From Candidatus Howiella intestinavium (GTDB lineage: Bacteria; Bacillota; Clostridia; Oscillospirales; Acutalibacteraceae): a stretch of DNA of 55,466 nucleotides. Below, one piece after another: positions 11,389-19,961 of the stretch. The notes under the pieces are model-generated. The model ran no database searches. It was not told the origin of the DNA and was given only the letters and a program-made list of their open reading frames with translations. Within the stretch, counting starts at the first letter, position 1. The number at the start of each line of letters is the position of its first letter. The position numbers and the translations under genes are program-made. The stretch covers positions 1 through 55,466 of the forward strand of contig CAJFVX010000015.1 of assembly GCA_904420585.1 (NCBI GenBank). Direction: 5' to 3'.

Positions 11389-11652
11389 ATGCTGAAGGAA
11401 GAAAAGCAGCAGATTATCGAGGCCAACAAGACCCATGACGGGGACACGGGTTCCCCCGAGGTGCAGATTGCCCTGCTGACCAAGCGGATCAACGATCTGA
11501 CCGAGCATCTGAAGGTGCATCAGAAGGACCATCATTCCCGCCGCGGCCTGCTGAAGATGGTCGGCCATCGCCGGAACCTGCTGGCCTATCTGCAGAAGAA
11601 CGATATTGAGCGTTACCGCGCCATTATCAAGAAGCTGGGCATCCGTAAGTAA
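11389..11652 (+). CDS. rpsO: 30S ribosomal protein S15
   Basis: 87 residues, the normal S15 length. Family signatures are present: [35 protein letters not shown] and the C-terminal [13 protein letters not shown]. It binds 16S rRNA early in 30S assembly. The start is ATG at 11389, preceded by AAAGAGGTG. A terminator follows, and pnp comes next, the classic rpsO-pnp order. Confidence 0.98.
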   Translation: MLKEEKQQIIEANKTHDGDTGSPEVQIALLTKRINDLTEHLKVHQKDHHSRRGLLKMVGHRRNLLAYLQKNDIERYRAIIKKLGIRK

Positions 11653-11663
11653 GAAACGGGCGG

Positions 11664-11696
11664 GCAGGCCGGTTCTCTGGAACCGGTCTGCTCTTT
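11664..11696 (+). terminator. Terminator after rpsO
   Basis: A 12-bp stem (GCAGGCCGGTTC / GAACCGGTCTGC, one G-U pair) with a TCTG loop, followed by TCTTTT, 12 bases after the rpsO stop. Confidence 0.85.
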
Positions 11697-11807
11697 TGCT
11701 ATATCTGCAGCCCTGTTTGGAAGGTAAATGCGGAGAGGTACCGTTTTAGCAGTGAATCGGCCGTTTAAACTGCGCTTTGAGCGGCGGATTTATTGCTAAA
11801 TTGGCCC

Positions 11808-11835
11808 CCTCCGTAAATATAAAATTTTATGGAGG
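11808..11835 (+). promoter_or_regulatory. Hairpin covering the pnp ribosome binding site
   Basis: CCTCCGTAAA (11808-11817) pairs with TTTATGGAGG (11826-11835) over 10 bp with one G-U, around an 8-base loop. The right arm contains the GGAGG of pnp, six bases before its ATG. Folding would block translation, which suggests post-transcriptional control of pnp. Confidence 0.6.
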
Positions 11836-11841
11836 TACAAA

Positions 11842-14049
11842 ATGTTCGAGAATTACAAGACCTTTTCTACCGAACTGGCCGGCCGTCCGCTGGTCATCGA
11901 AACCGGTAAAATGGGCCAGCTGGCCAGCGGATCCTGCTTGGTCCGCTACGGCGAGACGGCGGTTTTCGTAGCCGCCACCATCTCCCAGAAGCCCCGGGAC
12001 GGCATCGATTTCTTCCCCCTGTCGGTAGACTTTGAGGAAAAGCTCTATTCCGTGGGCAAGATCCCCGGCTCCTTCACCCGCCGGGAGGGCCGCCCCACCG
12101 AGAAGGCCATCCTGGCCTCCCGGCTGATTGACCGGCCCATCCGTCCCCTTTTCCCCAAGGATATGCGCAACGATGTGTCGGTGGTCTGCACCGTCATGTC
12201 CACCGACCCCGACTGCTCCCCCGAAATCGCCGGCATGATCGGCACTTCGGTGGCCCTGTCCATTTCCCCCATCCCCTGGGACGGCCCCATCAGCGGCGTT
12301 GTGGTGGGCTATGTGGACGGTGAAATCGTCATCAACCCCACCGCCGAGCAGGCGGCCAGGTCCAAGATGCATGTGACGGTGGCCTCCACCGCCGATCTGG
12401 TTGCCATGATCGAGGCCGGCGCCGACCAGGTGTCCGACCAGGTCATGTTCGACGGCATCATGGCCGGCCACGCCGAGAACCAGAAGATCGTGGCCTTTAT
12501 CCAGGACATCCAGAAGGAAATCGGCAAGGAGAAGATCCCCTTCGTCTCCAACGACCCCTCTGAGGAGATGTTCGAGGACGTCAAGGCCTTCGCCATCGAC
12601 AAGGTAAAGTATGCCATGGATACCGATGACAAGCGAATCCGGGACGAGCGCCTGGCCCCCGTCTACGAGGAAGTGCACGCCGCTTTCGACGAGAAGTATC
12701 CCGAAGAGACGGCCAAGCTGGACGACTGCATGTATAAGCTGCAGAAGTTCGTGGTCCGCCGCTGGCTCCTGGATGAGGGCAAGCGGGTGGACGGCCGCAG
12801 CATCGACGAAATCCGGCCCCTGGCCGCCGAGGTGGGCCTGCTGCCCCGCACCCACGGTTCGGGCCTCTTCACCCGGGGCCAGACCCAGGTGCTGACCATC
12901 GCCACCCTGGGCTCCATCCGGGACAGCCAGATCCTGGACGGCATCGACGACGAGGAAACCAAGCGGTATATGCATCACTATAACTTCCCCTCCTACTCGG
13001 TGGGCGAGACCCGGCCTTCCCGGGGCCCCGGCCGCCGGGAAATCGGCCACGGCGCCCTGGCCGAGCGGGCGCTGCTGCCGGTCATCCCTTCGGAGGAGGA
13101 GTTCCCCTATTCCTTCCGGCTGGTCAGCGAGGTGCTCTCTTCCAACGGCTCCACCTCCCAGGGTTCGGTCTGCGGATCCACCCTGGCGCTCATGGACGCC
13201 GGCGTGCCCATCAAGGCCCCTGTGGCCGGCATCTCCTGCGGCCTTGTCACCGAAGGCGACCGCTTCATGACCATGGTGGACATCCAGGGCGTGGAGGACT
13301 TTTTCGGCGACATGGACTTTAAGGTCGCCGGCACCAAGGAAGGCATCACCGCCATCCAGATGGATTTGAAGGTACACGGCCTGACGCCGGCCATCATCAA
13401 GGAAGCCCTGGAGAAGACCCACAAGGCCCGGAACTATATTCTGGACGAGGTCATGCTCAAGTGTATCCCGGCGCCCAGGGATCACCTGTCCAAGTACGCC
13501 CCCAAGATGCTGACCCTGAAGATCGACCCCGAGAAGATCCGGGAGGTCATCGGCTCGGGCGGCAAGGTCATCCAGAAGATCTGCGCCGACTGCAACTGCA
13601 AGATCGACGTGGAGGACGACGGCCGGGTATTCGTATCCGCCGTGGATATGAACGACTGCGAGCGGGCCATGCAGATTGTCAAGACCATCGCCATGGATCC
13701 GGAAATCGGCGCCATCTATAAGGGCCGGGTAACCCGCCTGATGAACTTCGGCGCCTTTGTGGAAATCGCCCCCGGCAAGGAGGGCCTGGTTCACATCAGC
13801 AAGCTGGACGTCAAGCGCACCGAAAAGGTGGAGGACGTGGTGCAGGTGGGCGACGAGGTCATCGTCAAGGTTGTGGAAATCGATGACCAGGGCCGGCTGA
13901 ACCTGTCCCGCCGGGATGCCCTCATTGAAGTGGAGGGCCTGACCCCGGAAAATGATCTGTCCGAGGAACCGCCCCGCCGTCCCCGTCCCCCCCGCCGGGA
14001 GGGTGACCGCCGCGACGGCAACCGGCCGGGCTTCCGCCGCCGGCAGTAA
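11842..14049 (+). CDS. pnp: Polynucleotide phosphorylase
   Basis: A 735-residue 3'-5' exoribonuclease that phosphorolyses RNA. It has two RNase PH domains (about 10-140 and 310-540) joined by a helical domain. A KH domain follows (KIREVIGSGGKVIQKI, near 570), then an S1 domain (about 620-690, KGRVTRLMNFGAFVEI). The C-terminal tail from about 705 is Arg/Pro-rich and likely disordered. The FTRREGRP and SVGETRPSRGPGRREIGHG motifs belong to the core. SD and ATG are separated by the normal distance, but the SD lies in a hairpin. Confidence 0.98.
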   Translation: MFENYKTFSTELAGRPLVIETGKMGQLASGSCLVRYGETAVFVAATISQKPRDGIDFFPLSVDFEEKLYSVGKIPGSFTRREGRPTEKAILASRLIDRPIRPLFPKDMRNDVSVVCTVMSTDPDCSPEIAGMIGTSVALSISPIPWDGPISGVVVGYVDGEIVINPTAEQAARSKMHVTVASTADLVAMIEAGADQVSDQVMFDGIMAGHAENQKIVAFIQDIQKEIGKEKIPFVSNDPSEEMFEDVKAFAIDKVKYAMDTDDKRIRDERLAPVYEEVHAAFDEKYPEETAKLDDCMYKLQKFVVRRWLLDEGKRVDGRSIDEIRPLAAEVGLLPRTHGSGLFTRGQTQVLTIATLGSIRDSQILDGIDDEETKRYMHHYNFPSYSVGETRPSRGPGRREIGHGALAERALLPVIPSEEEFPYSFRLVSEVLSSNGSTSQGSVCGSTLALMDAGVPIKAPVAGISCGLVTEGDRFMTMVDIQGVEDFFGDMDFKVAGTKEGITAIQMDLKVHGLTPAIIKEALEKTHKARNYILDEVMLKCIPAPRDHLSKYAPKMLTLKIDPEKIREVIGSGGKVIQKICADCNCKIDVEDDGRVFVSAVDMNDCERAMQIVKTIAMDPEIGAIYKGRVTRLMNFGAFVEIAPGKEGLVHISKLDVKRTEKVEDVVQVGDEVIVKVVEIDDQGRLNLSRRDALIEVEGLTPENDLSEEPPRRPRPPRREGDRRDGNRPGFRRRQ

Positions 14050-14070
14050 GCCGCAGAATCCAGTAAAAGG

Positions 14071-14108
14071 AAAGGGGCTGTTGCAGGAAAATCTGCAACA
14101 GCCCCTTT
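14071..14108. terminator. Bidirectional terminator between pnp and the convergent gene
   Basis: A perfect 16-bp stem (AAAGGGGCTGTTGCAG / CTGCAACAGCCCCTTT) with a 6-base loop and A/T runs at both ends. It serves pnp on the plus strand and the minus-strand gene ending at 14132. Confidence 0.9.
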
Positions 14109-14131
14109 ATCTGCAAGGACGGTCGGTAAAA

Positions 14132-14605
14132 TCACCCGGGAGGCGCAATCGGCTGTTCGCCTTGGGCCTCGGCAAGCATCTGATAGTATTTGATAATCGT
14201 CTGCCTGACGGTCTGCGACGTATCCGTATACCACGCGCCGCCCCTGACATGGCCTGCGTATGAACCAAATTTTAAGAAATCGTGGTCACAGGTGTAAAAT
14301 ACAAAGTCGTCCGGTTCGCCGGTGTATAGCTTGACGCCCCAGCTCCAGCCGGCCGCCTGTACGGGCCTTTTCCAATCCAGCTTGACCGGGGCCAGTTCGG
14401 TGTAGATTTCCTCGATGAGCTGGGGGTCTGTGGTTTCGGTTAGGGTTCCGGCCGTGCCGTCCAGCAGTTGGATTTTCACAATGGCTTCGGGTTTTATATT
14501 TCCCACGCCTTGCCCAAAGGTGATGGGGGAAAAAATATAAAAAAGCGTTGCCGCAATGACCGCTGCCAGAACCAGAGAGCCAGCCAGGATGAACTTCTTT
14601 TTCAA
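14132..14605 (-). CDS. Membrane-anchored protein of unknown function
   Basis: 157 residues with a Lys-rich N-terminus and one hydrophobic helix (about 5-25, ILAGSLVLAAVIAATLFYIF), then an exported domain of alternating strands. No lipobox is seen, so it is a signal anchor or signal peptide. The start is TTG at 14605, with GAGGTGG five bases upstream. That SD overlaps the stop region of the decayed C39-like peptidase gene, so the two were probably one operon. I do not recognise the domain. Confidence 0.65.
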   Translation of the reverse strand: MKKKFILAGSLVLAAVIAATLFYIFSPITFGQGVGNIKPEAIVKIQLLDGTAGTLTETTDPQLIEEIYTELAPVKLDWKRPVQAAGWSWGVKLYTGEPDDFVFYTCDHDFLKFGSYAGHVRGGAWYTDTSQTVRQTIIKYYQMLAEAQGEQPIAPPG

Positions 14606-14607
14606 CC

Positions 14608-15221
14608 TTACCACCTCACATAGTAGGCACCTTTTACGCTGCCTTTAAAATAATAGAAATTGGATATGGTTTTGCTCGCTCCGTCCGCGATTCGTAGAAA
14701 ATTTCCGTCGCTGCATTCCTGATAGCCTACGCAGAGAATAGAATGATCTCCATACTTAGAATCTCCATGCAGCACAACTATAAGGGGAATGCTCTGATCG
14801 ATTTGGTCGGTGATAAAACTCCAGTTCACATTGCTGAATACGCCTTCTGTCTGCGAGCCGCTGCCGGCAATATCATCATATCTGGATCTTGCAAACGCCC
14901 GGATGCCCGGAATGATTTCTTTATCAGCGGTGCCCTTGGAATACTCTGTTCGCATGCCGCTGTACAGCATACCGAAAACGGCTTTTTCAGGGTTCGGCGC
15001 ATTTTCGGGGCCAAGAAACAGCGGCCTGTGGCCGCCCGGCCTTAGGAGGATCCAGCAATAAACCAGGTTGGCAGCCGCAGTCGGCGGTTGTTCCAGGATA
15101 CCCCGGCTAAATGCTGGTTTGTATAAACCACTTGCGCCAGAGGCTGCATAAGAAGCCTGTGTGCTGTTTGACTGTCCGGCGAAGTACGTACTCCCTTGGC
15201 ATCTTCTCTAACCCGCCGCAT
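14608..15221 (-). pseudogene. Frameshifted C39-like (papain-fold) cysteine peptidase
   Basis: The 3' frame encodes PTAAANLVYCW, then EKAVFGMLYSGMRTEYSKG, and ends with an active-site-like block GDHSILCVGY and the terminal YYVRW. These suit C39-like secreted peptidases, where a Cys just before PTAAANL is the nucleophile. Here that frame reads QPPTAAANL, with no Cys. The next frame upstream reads GVSWNN, the expected residues just before that Cys. The frame therefore breaks near 15085, at the active site. The upstream part is also broken by stops near 15208. The gene looks inactive, unless these are sequencing errors. Confidence 0.6.
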
Positions 15222-15350
15222 TTTCTTTATGCAAAACGCGCAAGTTACAGAGACATATGGCCTTGACTTACGCGCTGTTCAACAAACATCATTATCACCC
15301 TCTTTCCAGTTGGGAAAATTGCAATTTGTTGTACACTCCCTACAATAATT

Positions 15351-15379
15351 ATTATAAATTTTAATTGTTATAATGTCAA
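15351..15379 (-). promoter_or_regulatory. Consensus sigma-A promoter upstream of the peptidase remnant
   Basis: On the minus strand, TTGACA (15379-15374) and TATAAT (15356-15351) are spaced by exactly 17 bases, a perfect consensus, inside an AT-rich island (about 15300-15420). Downstream comes AGAGGGTGATAATG and a 15-codon frame that ends early, as expected for a decayed 5' end. Confidence 0.75.
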
Positions 15380-15591
15380 TATATTAAACAATAAAATATA
15401 TATACTCTTTATAAAAATTTCTGTCAGGCTGCTCTTTTCTAATCCAAGCCTGGTCATACCTGAACTTTCCAGCGGATATAGGGCTGGGCGTGATAGAATT
15501 CCTCAAAAGGGAGAGAATAAAAGGGCAGACGGCAATCAGCTTCCACACCCTGGACAAGGCGTGCGCCAGCCTTTTGCCCACAGAGGGTTCC

Positions 15592-15619
15592 GCCATCAGG
15601 CCAGCAGGGGCCTGATGGC
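15592..15619. repeat. Inverted repeat upstream of the M16 peptidase gene
   Basis: GCCATCAGGCC and GGCCTGATGGC form a perfect 11-bp stem with a 6-base loop, 49 bases before the M16 peptidase start. No T run follows, so it is not a standard terminator. The rest of 15222-15668 holds the AT-rich promoter island and no other recognisable gene. Confidence 0.5.
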
Positions 15620-15668
15620 GACGCATATCTTCAACAGTAAGCCCCGGCAGCGGGATTGGGAGGATATT

Positions 15669-16925
15669 ATGGAAATCATCACCTTATCAAACGGTCTGCG
15701 CATCGCCATGGAGCGGATGGAGCAGGCCCGCTCGGCCGCCATCAGCATCTTTATCGGTGCCGGCTCCCGGCAGGAGGCCGCGGCCGACGCAGGGGTATCC
15801 CATTTCATCGAGCATATGCTTTTCAAGGGCAGCGAGAGCCGGTCGGCGGTGGACATCGCCGAGCAGATGGACGCCATGGGCGGCCAGCTCAACGCCTACA
15901 CCACCAAGGAATACACCTGTCTCTACGCCCAGGCCCTGGAGAACCACCTGCCGGCGGCGGTGGAAATCATGGCGGACATGCTGCGCAATCCGAAGCTGGA
16001 CAAGGCCGACCTGCTGGTGGAGCGAGGGGTAATTTTAGAGGAAATCGGCATGTATGAGGACAGCCCCGAGGACTTCTGCGCCGACCTGCTCCACGCCTCC
16101 ATCTGGCGTTCGGACCCTCTGGGCGGGAATATCCTGGGCACCCGGCAGACGGTCAGCGGCATGACGGCCGAGAAGCTGCGGCGGCATATGGAACGCTATT
16201 ATGTCCCCGAGCGGATGACGGTGGGCATCTGCGGCCGGTTCGACGCCGACGCGGTCTGCGCCATCCTGGAAAAGTACTTCGGCGGCCTCGCCAATACGGG
16301 CAATCCCCTGCTGCCCCAGCCGGTGGGCTTTCACGAGGGTATCACCCTTGCCGAACGGGACTTTGAGCAGACCCAGCTGCTTTACTGCTTTGAGGGCCTG
16401 CCGGCGGGGGATAAAGACCGGTACGCCGCCGCTGTTTTCTCCACCATCGCCGGCGGCAGCGCCTCCTCCCGCCTGAACCGCCGCATCCGGGAGGAGCTGG
16501 GCCTGGCCTACTCGGTCTACAGCTTTACCTCCTCCTATCTGGGGGCGGGTATTTTCGGCGTGGGGGCTGGCGTATCTCCCGGGAACCAGCGGCAGGTGCT
16601 GGAGGAGTCCATGGAAATCCTTCTGGCACTGCGGGGCGGGGTGGATGAAAAGGAGCTGGCCCGGACAAAGGAGCAGTTCAAGGCCAACCTGGTCATGGGC
16701 ATGGAGAGCACGGCCTCCCGGGCGGCGGCCATGGGCCGGGGTCTGCTGCTGGAAAACCGGTATGTGGACGAGGACGCCATCCTGGCCCAAATCGACGCTT
16801 TGACCGAGGCCGATATACAGCGGGTGGCCCGGCATCTGGTGACCCCCTCCCGCATGGCCCTGGCGGCGGTGGGACATCCGGCCGAGGAAAAGCAGTATGT
16901 CCACTGGCTGCGGGATTTTCGGTAG
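15669..16925 (+). CDS. M16-family zinc peptidase (processing-peptidase type)
   Basis: 418 residues of the insulinase/mitochondrial-processing-peptidase family. The inverted zinc motif HFIEH is at residues 45-49. The downstream zinc Glu is in VILEEIGMYE near 125. The C-terminal half carries the paired inactive domain (GLAYSVYSF). The start is ATG at 15669, with GGGAGG five bases upstream. It follows pnp at a distance, as the M16 peptidase gene often does in Firmicutes, with the unrelated C39 segment in between. The protein is cytoplasmic; its natural substrate is unknown. Confidence 0.93.
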   Translation: MEIITLSNGLRIAMERMEQARSAAISIFIGAGSRQEAAADAGVSHFIEHMLFKGSESRSAVDIAEQMDAMGGQLNAYTTKEYTCLYAQALENHLPAAVEIMADMLRNPKLDKADLLVERGVILEEIGMYEDSPEDFCADLLHASIWRSDPLGGNILGTRQTVSGMTAEKLRRHMERYYVPERMTVGICGRFDADAVCAILEKYFGGLANTGNPLLPQPVGFHEGITLAERDFEQTQLLYCFEGLPAGDKDRYAAAVFSTIAGGSASSRLNRRIREELGLAYSVYSFTSSYLGAGIFGVGAGVSPGNQRQVLEESMEILLALRGGVDEKELARTKEQFKANLVMGMESTASRAAAMGRGLLLENRYVDEDAILAQIDALTEADIQRVARHLVTPSRMALAAVGHPAEEKQYVHWLRDFR

Positions 16926-17176
16926 GACCCTTTGCAGGCTGTAAATAGGGATGGCTCCAACCCAGGCAGGGCGGGACGTTTTTTCGTCAAAGACGGTATG
17001 TAAAAAGGAGGGCATCCGCCCGCCGGCAAGCCCTGACAAATCCTGCGGCAGCCGGGATTGACCGCCCCATGCGCCGTGGCTAGGCGCGGCGCAAGCCGGT
17101 TGGGCCACGCCCCAAAAGCAACCCCGTGGCGCCCTTTTCGCAAAACAGGTTTTTTCGGCAGTCTGCCCCCGTCCTA
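16926..17176. other. Non-coding gap with a partial dispersed-repeat tail
   Basis: No gene is seen. Two features stand out. A block ACAAATCC...GGGATT (about 17036-17060) recalls stem II of the repeats at 25 and 28 kb. GGTTTTTTCGGCAGTCTGC (17149-17166) matches their tail. This may be a degraded copy in plus orientation. Confidence 0.35.
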
Positions 17177-17205
17177 TTGCCAAAATAGGGCGGGTTTGTT
17201 ATAAT
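17177..17205 (+). promoter_or_regulatory. Sigma-A promoter for the proB-lepB-proA operon
   Basis: TTGCCA (17177-17182) and TATAAT (17200-17205), spaced by 17 bases. The leader to proB is about 66 bases, too short for a T-box. Confidence 0.8.
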
Positions 17206-17277
17206 TTAATCCAAGATTGGGAAGTGTCCGCCGAAGCGGCGGGCCTTTTCCGTACATATAAAGCGAGGGTGTATTGT

Positions 17278-18066
17278 ATGTCTATCAAACAGGCACAGCG
17301 GATTGTAGTCAAGGTGGGTTCCTCTACCCTGACCTATCCCAACGGCCGGCCCCATTTCCGGCGCATCGAGCAGATTGCCCGGGTGGTGGCCGATTTGAAA
17401 AACAGCGGCAAACAGGTGATTTTGGTTTCCTCCGGCGCCATCGCCGTAGGGGTCAGCCGGCTGGGGCTGCATGAAAAGCCCCAGGATACCCCAGGCAAGC
17501 AGGCGGCCGCCGCGGTGGGGCAGTGCGATTTGATGAGCATTTACGATCGCTTTTTCTCGGAATACGGCTATGTGGCCGCCCAAATCCTCATCAACCGGGA
17601 CGTGGTGGAGCGGGAGGAGCGCAAGAACAACGTGGTCAACACCATGGAAACCCTGTTGAAAATGGGGGCCGTGCCCATTATCAACGAAAATGACTCGGTT
17701 TCGGTGGAAGAGCTGGAATTCGGGGACAACGACCGGCTGTCGGCCATCGTGGCCGTGCTGGCCGGGGCCGACGCCCTGCTGATTCTCACCGACATCGACG
17801 GGTTTTACGATTCGGATCCCAGGGAGAACCCCGACGCCCGGCTCATCGCCGTGGTGGAGGAGATCACGCCCGAACTGCTGAAAGCGGCTGGCGGCGCAGG
17901 CAGCAACCGGGGGACCGGCGGCATGCACACCAAGCTGGAGGCGGCCGACTTTGCCACCAAAAACGGCATTGAAGTGGCCGTCATGGCCGGCGACCGGCCC
18001 GAGCGGATTTACGATCTGCTGGAAGGCCGGGGGGCCGGGACGGTATTTAAGGCCCACAAGGCGTAA
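17278..18066 (+). CDS. proB: Glutamate 5-kinase
   Basis: A 262-residue amino-acid kinase that phosphorylates glutamate in the first step of proline synthesis. Motifs: VVKVGSSTLT at the N-terminus, VSSGAIAVG, NENDSVS, DIDGFYDSDPR and GTGGMHTKLEAA. The C-terminal PUA domain of longer ProB proteins is absent, a common short form. The start is ATG at 17278, with GCGAGGG about ten bases upstream. It is the first gene of an operon with lepB and proA. Confidence 0.95.
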   Translation: MSIKQAQRIVVKVGSSTLTYPNGRPHFRRIEQIARVVADLKNSGKQVILVSSGAIAVGVSRLGLHEKPQDTPGKQAAAAVGQCDLMSIYDRFFSEYGYVAAQILINRDVVEREERKNNVVNTMETLLKMGAVPIINENDSVSVEELEFGDNDRLSAIVAVLAGADALLILTDIDGFYDSDPRENPDARLIAVVEEITPELLKAAGGAGSNRGTGGMHTKLEAADFATKNGIEVAVMAGDRPERIYDLLEGRGAGTVFKAHKA

Positions 18067-18093
18067 AAGGCGGAACCGAAAGGAGTGGCTTCC

Positions 18094-18690
18094 ATGCCGG
18101 CACGGGTGAAAAAGACAGAAGAAAAGAAACCGGACAGCCGGGGCAGGCGCATCCGGCGGGAGATATTGTCCTTTTTGCGGCCGGTGCTTATCGCCTGCGG
18201 CATCAGCCTGCTTTTGACCCAGGGGCTGTTTGTCAACGCCACGGTGCCCACCGGCTCCATGAAGGATACCATAGAGGAAAAGGACCGGCTTATCGCCTTC
18301 CGCCTGGCCTACCTTTGGGAGGAGCCAAAGCGGGGGGATATTATCATCTTCGACCCGGAGGATTACCCCGGCGAGCATTTCATCAAGCGGGTCATCGGCC
18401 TGCCGGGGGAGACGGTGGAGGGCAGGGACGGATACGTCTATATCGACGGCCGGCCCCTGGAGGAGCCCTATGTGCGGGAGACGCTGGCCTCCGATTTCGG
18501 CCCCTTTACCGTGCCGGAGGAATCCTATTTTGTCATGGGGGACAACCGGAACCGCTCCAAGGATTCCCGGTACTGGGAGCACCCCTATGTGGATAAGGAA
18601 GATATTTTGGGAAAGGCCCTCTTCCGGTACTATCCCGGCCTTTCCCTCTACGAAGCCCCGGATTATGGGGAAGCAGAAGAAAACCAGTGA
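18094..18690 (+). CDS. lepB: Signal peptidase I
   Basis: A 198-residue membrane serine protease that removes signal peptides. One transmembrane helix spans about 30-48 after a Lys/Arg-rich N-terminus. The catalytic Ser55 is in VPTGSM, Lys98 is in FIKRVIGLPGE, and box E reads MGDNRNRSKDSRYW. The start is ATG at 18094, nine bases after AAAGGAG; the in-frame GTG at 18085 overlaps that SD. Its position between proB and proA is unusual. Confidence 0.95.
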   Translation: MPARVKKTEEKKPDSRGRRIRREILSFLRPVLIACGISLLLTQGLFVNATVPTGSMKDTIEEKDRLIAFRLAYLWEEPKRGDIIIFDPEDYPGEHFIKRVIGLPGETVEGRDGYVYIDGRPLEEPYVRETLASDFGPFTVPEESYFVMGDNRNRSKDSRYWEHPYVDKEDILGKALFRYYPGLSLYEAPDYGEAEENQ

Positions 18691-18707
18691 CAAAAGGAGG
18701 AACAACC

Positions 18708-19958
18708 ATGGAAAGCTTGGAACAAATGGGAAAAAAGGCCAAGGCGGCGGCCCGGGTTCTGGCCACGGCCGCCAGCGCCGAGAAGGATAAGGCCCTGCGG
18801 GCTATCGCGGCGGCCCTGCGGGAGAACGCACCGGCCATTCTGGAGGCCAACAAGGCCGACCTGGCCGCCGGCCGGGAGGCGGGGCTCACCGAGAGCCTCC
18901 TGGACCGCCTGGCCCTGAGCGAAGGGCGGATTGAAGGCATGGCGGCCGGGGTGGAGGAAGTGGCCCTGACGGCCGACCCCATAGGCAAAATCGACCAGGG
19001 CAGCGTCCGTCCCAACGGGCTGCAGATCTACCGGGTGCGGGTGCCCCTGGGGGTCATCGGCATCATCTATGAGGCCCGTCCCAACGTGACGGCCGACGCC
19101 GCCGCCCTCTGCTTAAAGGCGGGCAACGCGGTCATCCTGCGTGGGGGCAAGGAGGCCATCCGTTCCAATCAGGCTATAGCGAACTGCATGCGGGAAGCGG
19201 TGGAAAAGGCCGGATTGCCGGCTGACTCCATCCAGCTGGTGGAGGATACCTCCCGGGCATCCTCCAACGCCCTTATGCGGCTGAACGGCTATCTGGATGT
19301 GCTCATCCCCCGGGGCGGCGCCGGCCTTATCCGGGCGGTGGTGGAGAACGCCACCGTGCCGGTTATTGAAACGGGAACGGGCAACTGCCATGTGTTTGTG
19401 GACGAGACGGCCGACCTGGATATGGCGGCGGACATCGTCTTTAACGCCAAGACCTCCCGGCCCTCGGTCTGCAACGCCATGGAAACCCTGCTTATACATG
19501 AAAAAATCGCCGGGAAGGCCCTGCCGGTTATCAAGAATCGGCTGGACGAGAAGAATGTGGAGCTGCGGGGCTGTGCCCGTACCCGGGAAATCCTGGGGGA
19601 TACGGTGAAGCCGGCCACCGAAGAGGACTACGCCACCGAGTTTTTAGACTATATCCTGGCCGTCCGGGTAGTCAAGGATTTGGATGAGGCATTGGCCCAC
19701 ATCGCCCGGTATTCCTCCGGCCACAGCGAGTGCATTGTGACGGAAAGCTATGAAAATGCCCGCCGGTTTGAGCGGGAGGTGGACGCGGCCGCCGTCTATG
19801 TCAATGCCTCTACCCGGTTCACCGACGGCGGCATGTTCGGCTACGGGGCGGAAATCGGTATTTCCACCCAGAAGCTCCACGCCCGGGGCCCCATGGGTGT
19901 GGAACAGCTGACCAGCATGAAATACGTCATCCACGGCGACGGGCAGATTCGCGCATAA
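18708..19958 (+). CDS. proA: Glutamate-5-semialdehyde dehydrogenase
   Basis: A 416-residue NADPH-dependent reductase of gamma-glutamyl phosphate, the second step of proline synthesis. The catalytic Cys is in RPSVCNAMET. IYEARPNVTADA and NASTRFTDGG are family motifs. The start is ATG at 18708, right after AAAGGAGG. A GTG at 18687 overlaps the lepB stop but has no SD. It completes proline synthesis with ProB; proC is not in the window. Confidence 0.96.
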   Translation: MESLEQMGKKAKAAARVLATAASAEKDKALRAIAAALRENAPAILEANKADLAAGREAGLTESLLDRLALSEGRIEGMAAGVEEVALTADPIGKIDQGSVRPNGLQIYRVRVPLGVIGIIYEARPNVTADAAALCLKAGNAVILRGGKEAIRSNQAIANCMREAVEKAGLPADSIQLVEDTSRASSNALMRLNGYLDVLIPRGGAGLIRAVVENATVPVIETGTGNCHVFVDETADLDMAADIVFNAKTSRPSVCNAMETLLIHEKIAGKALPVIKNRLDEKNVELRGCARTREILGDTVKPATEEDYATEFLDYILAVRVVKDLDEALAHIARYSSGHSECIVTESYENARRFEREVDAAAVYVNASTRFTDGGMFGYGAEIGISTQKLHARGPMGVEQLTSMKYVIHGDGQIRA

Positions 19959-19961
19959 GAT

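Noticed and set aside
11827-13794. A 655-codon open frame opposite pnp
   Set aside because: It is antisense to a clear PNPase gene with motifs. High GC opens long antisense frames here.
15384-15626. An 80-codon minus-strand frame
   Set aside because: It has no SD, runs through a promoter island and shows no domain.
17207-17277. A proline T-box or riboswitch before proB
   Set aside because: The leader is only about 66 bases and lacks T-box features.
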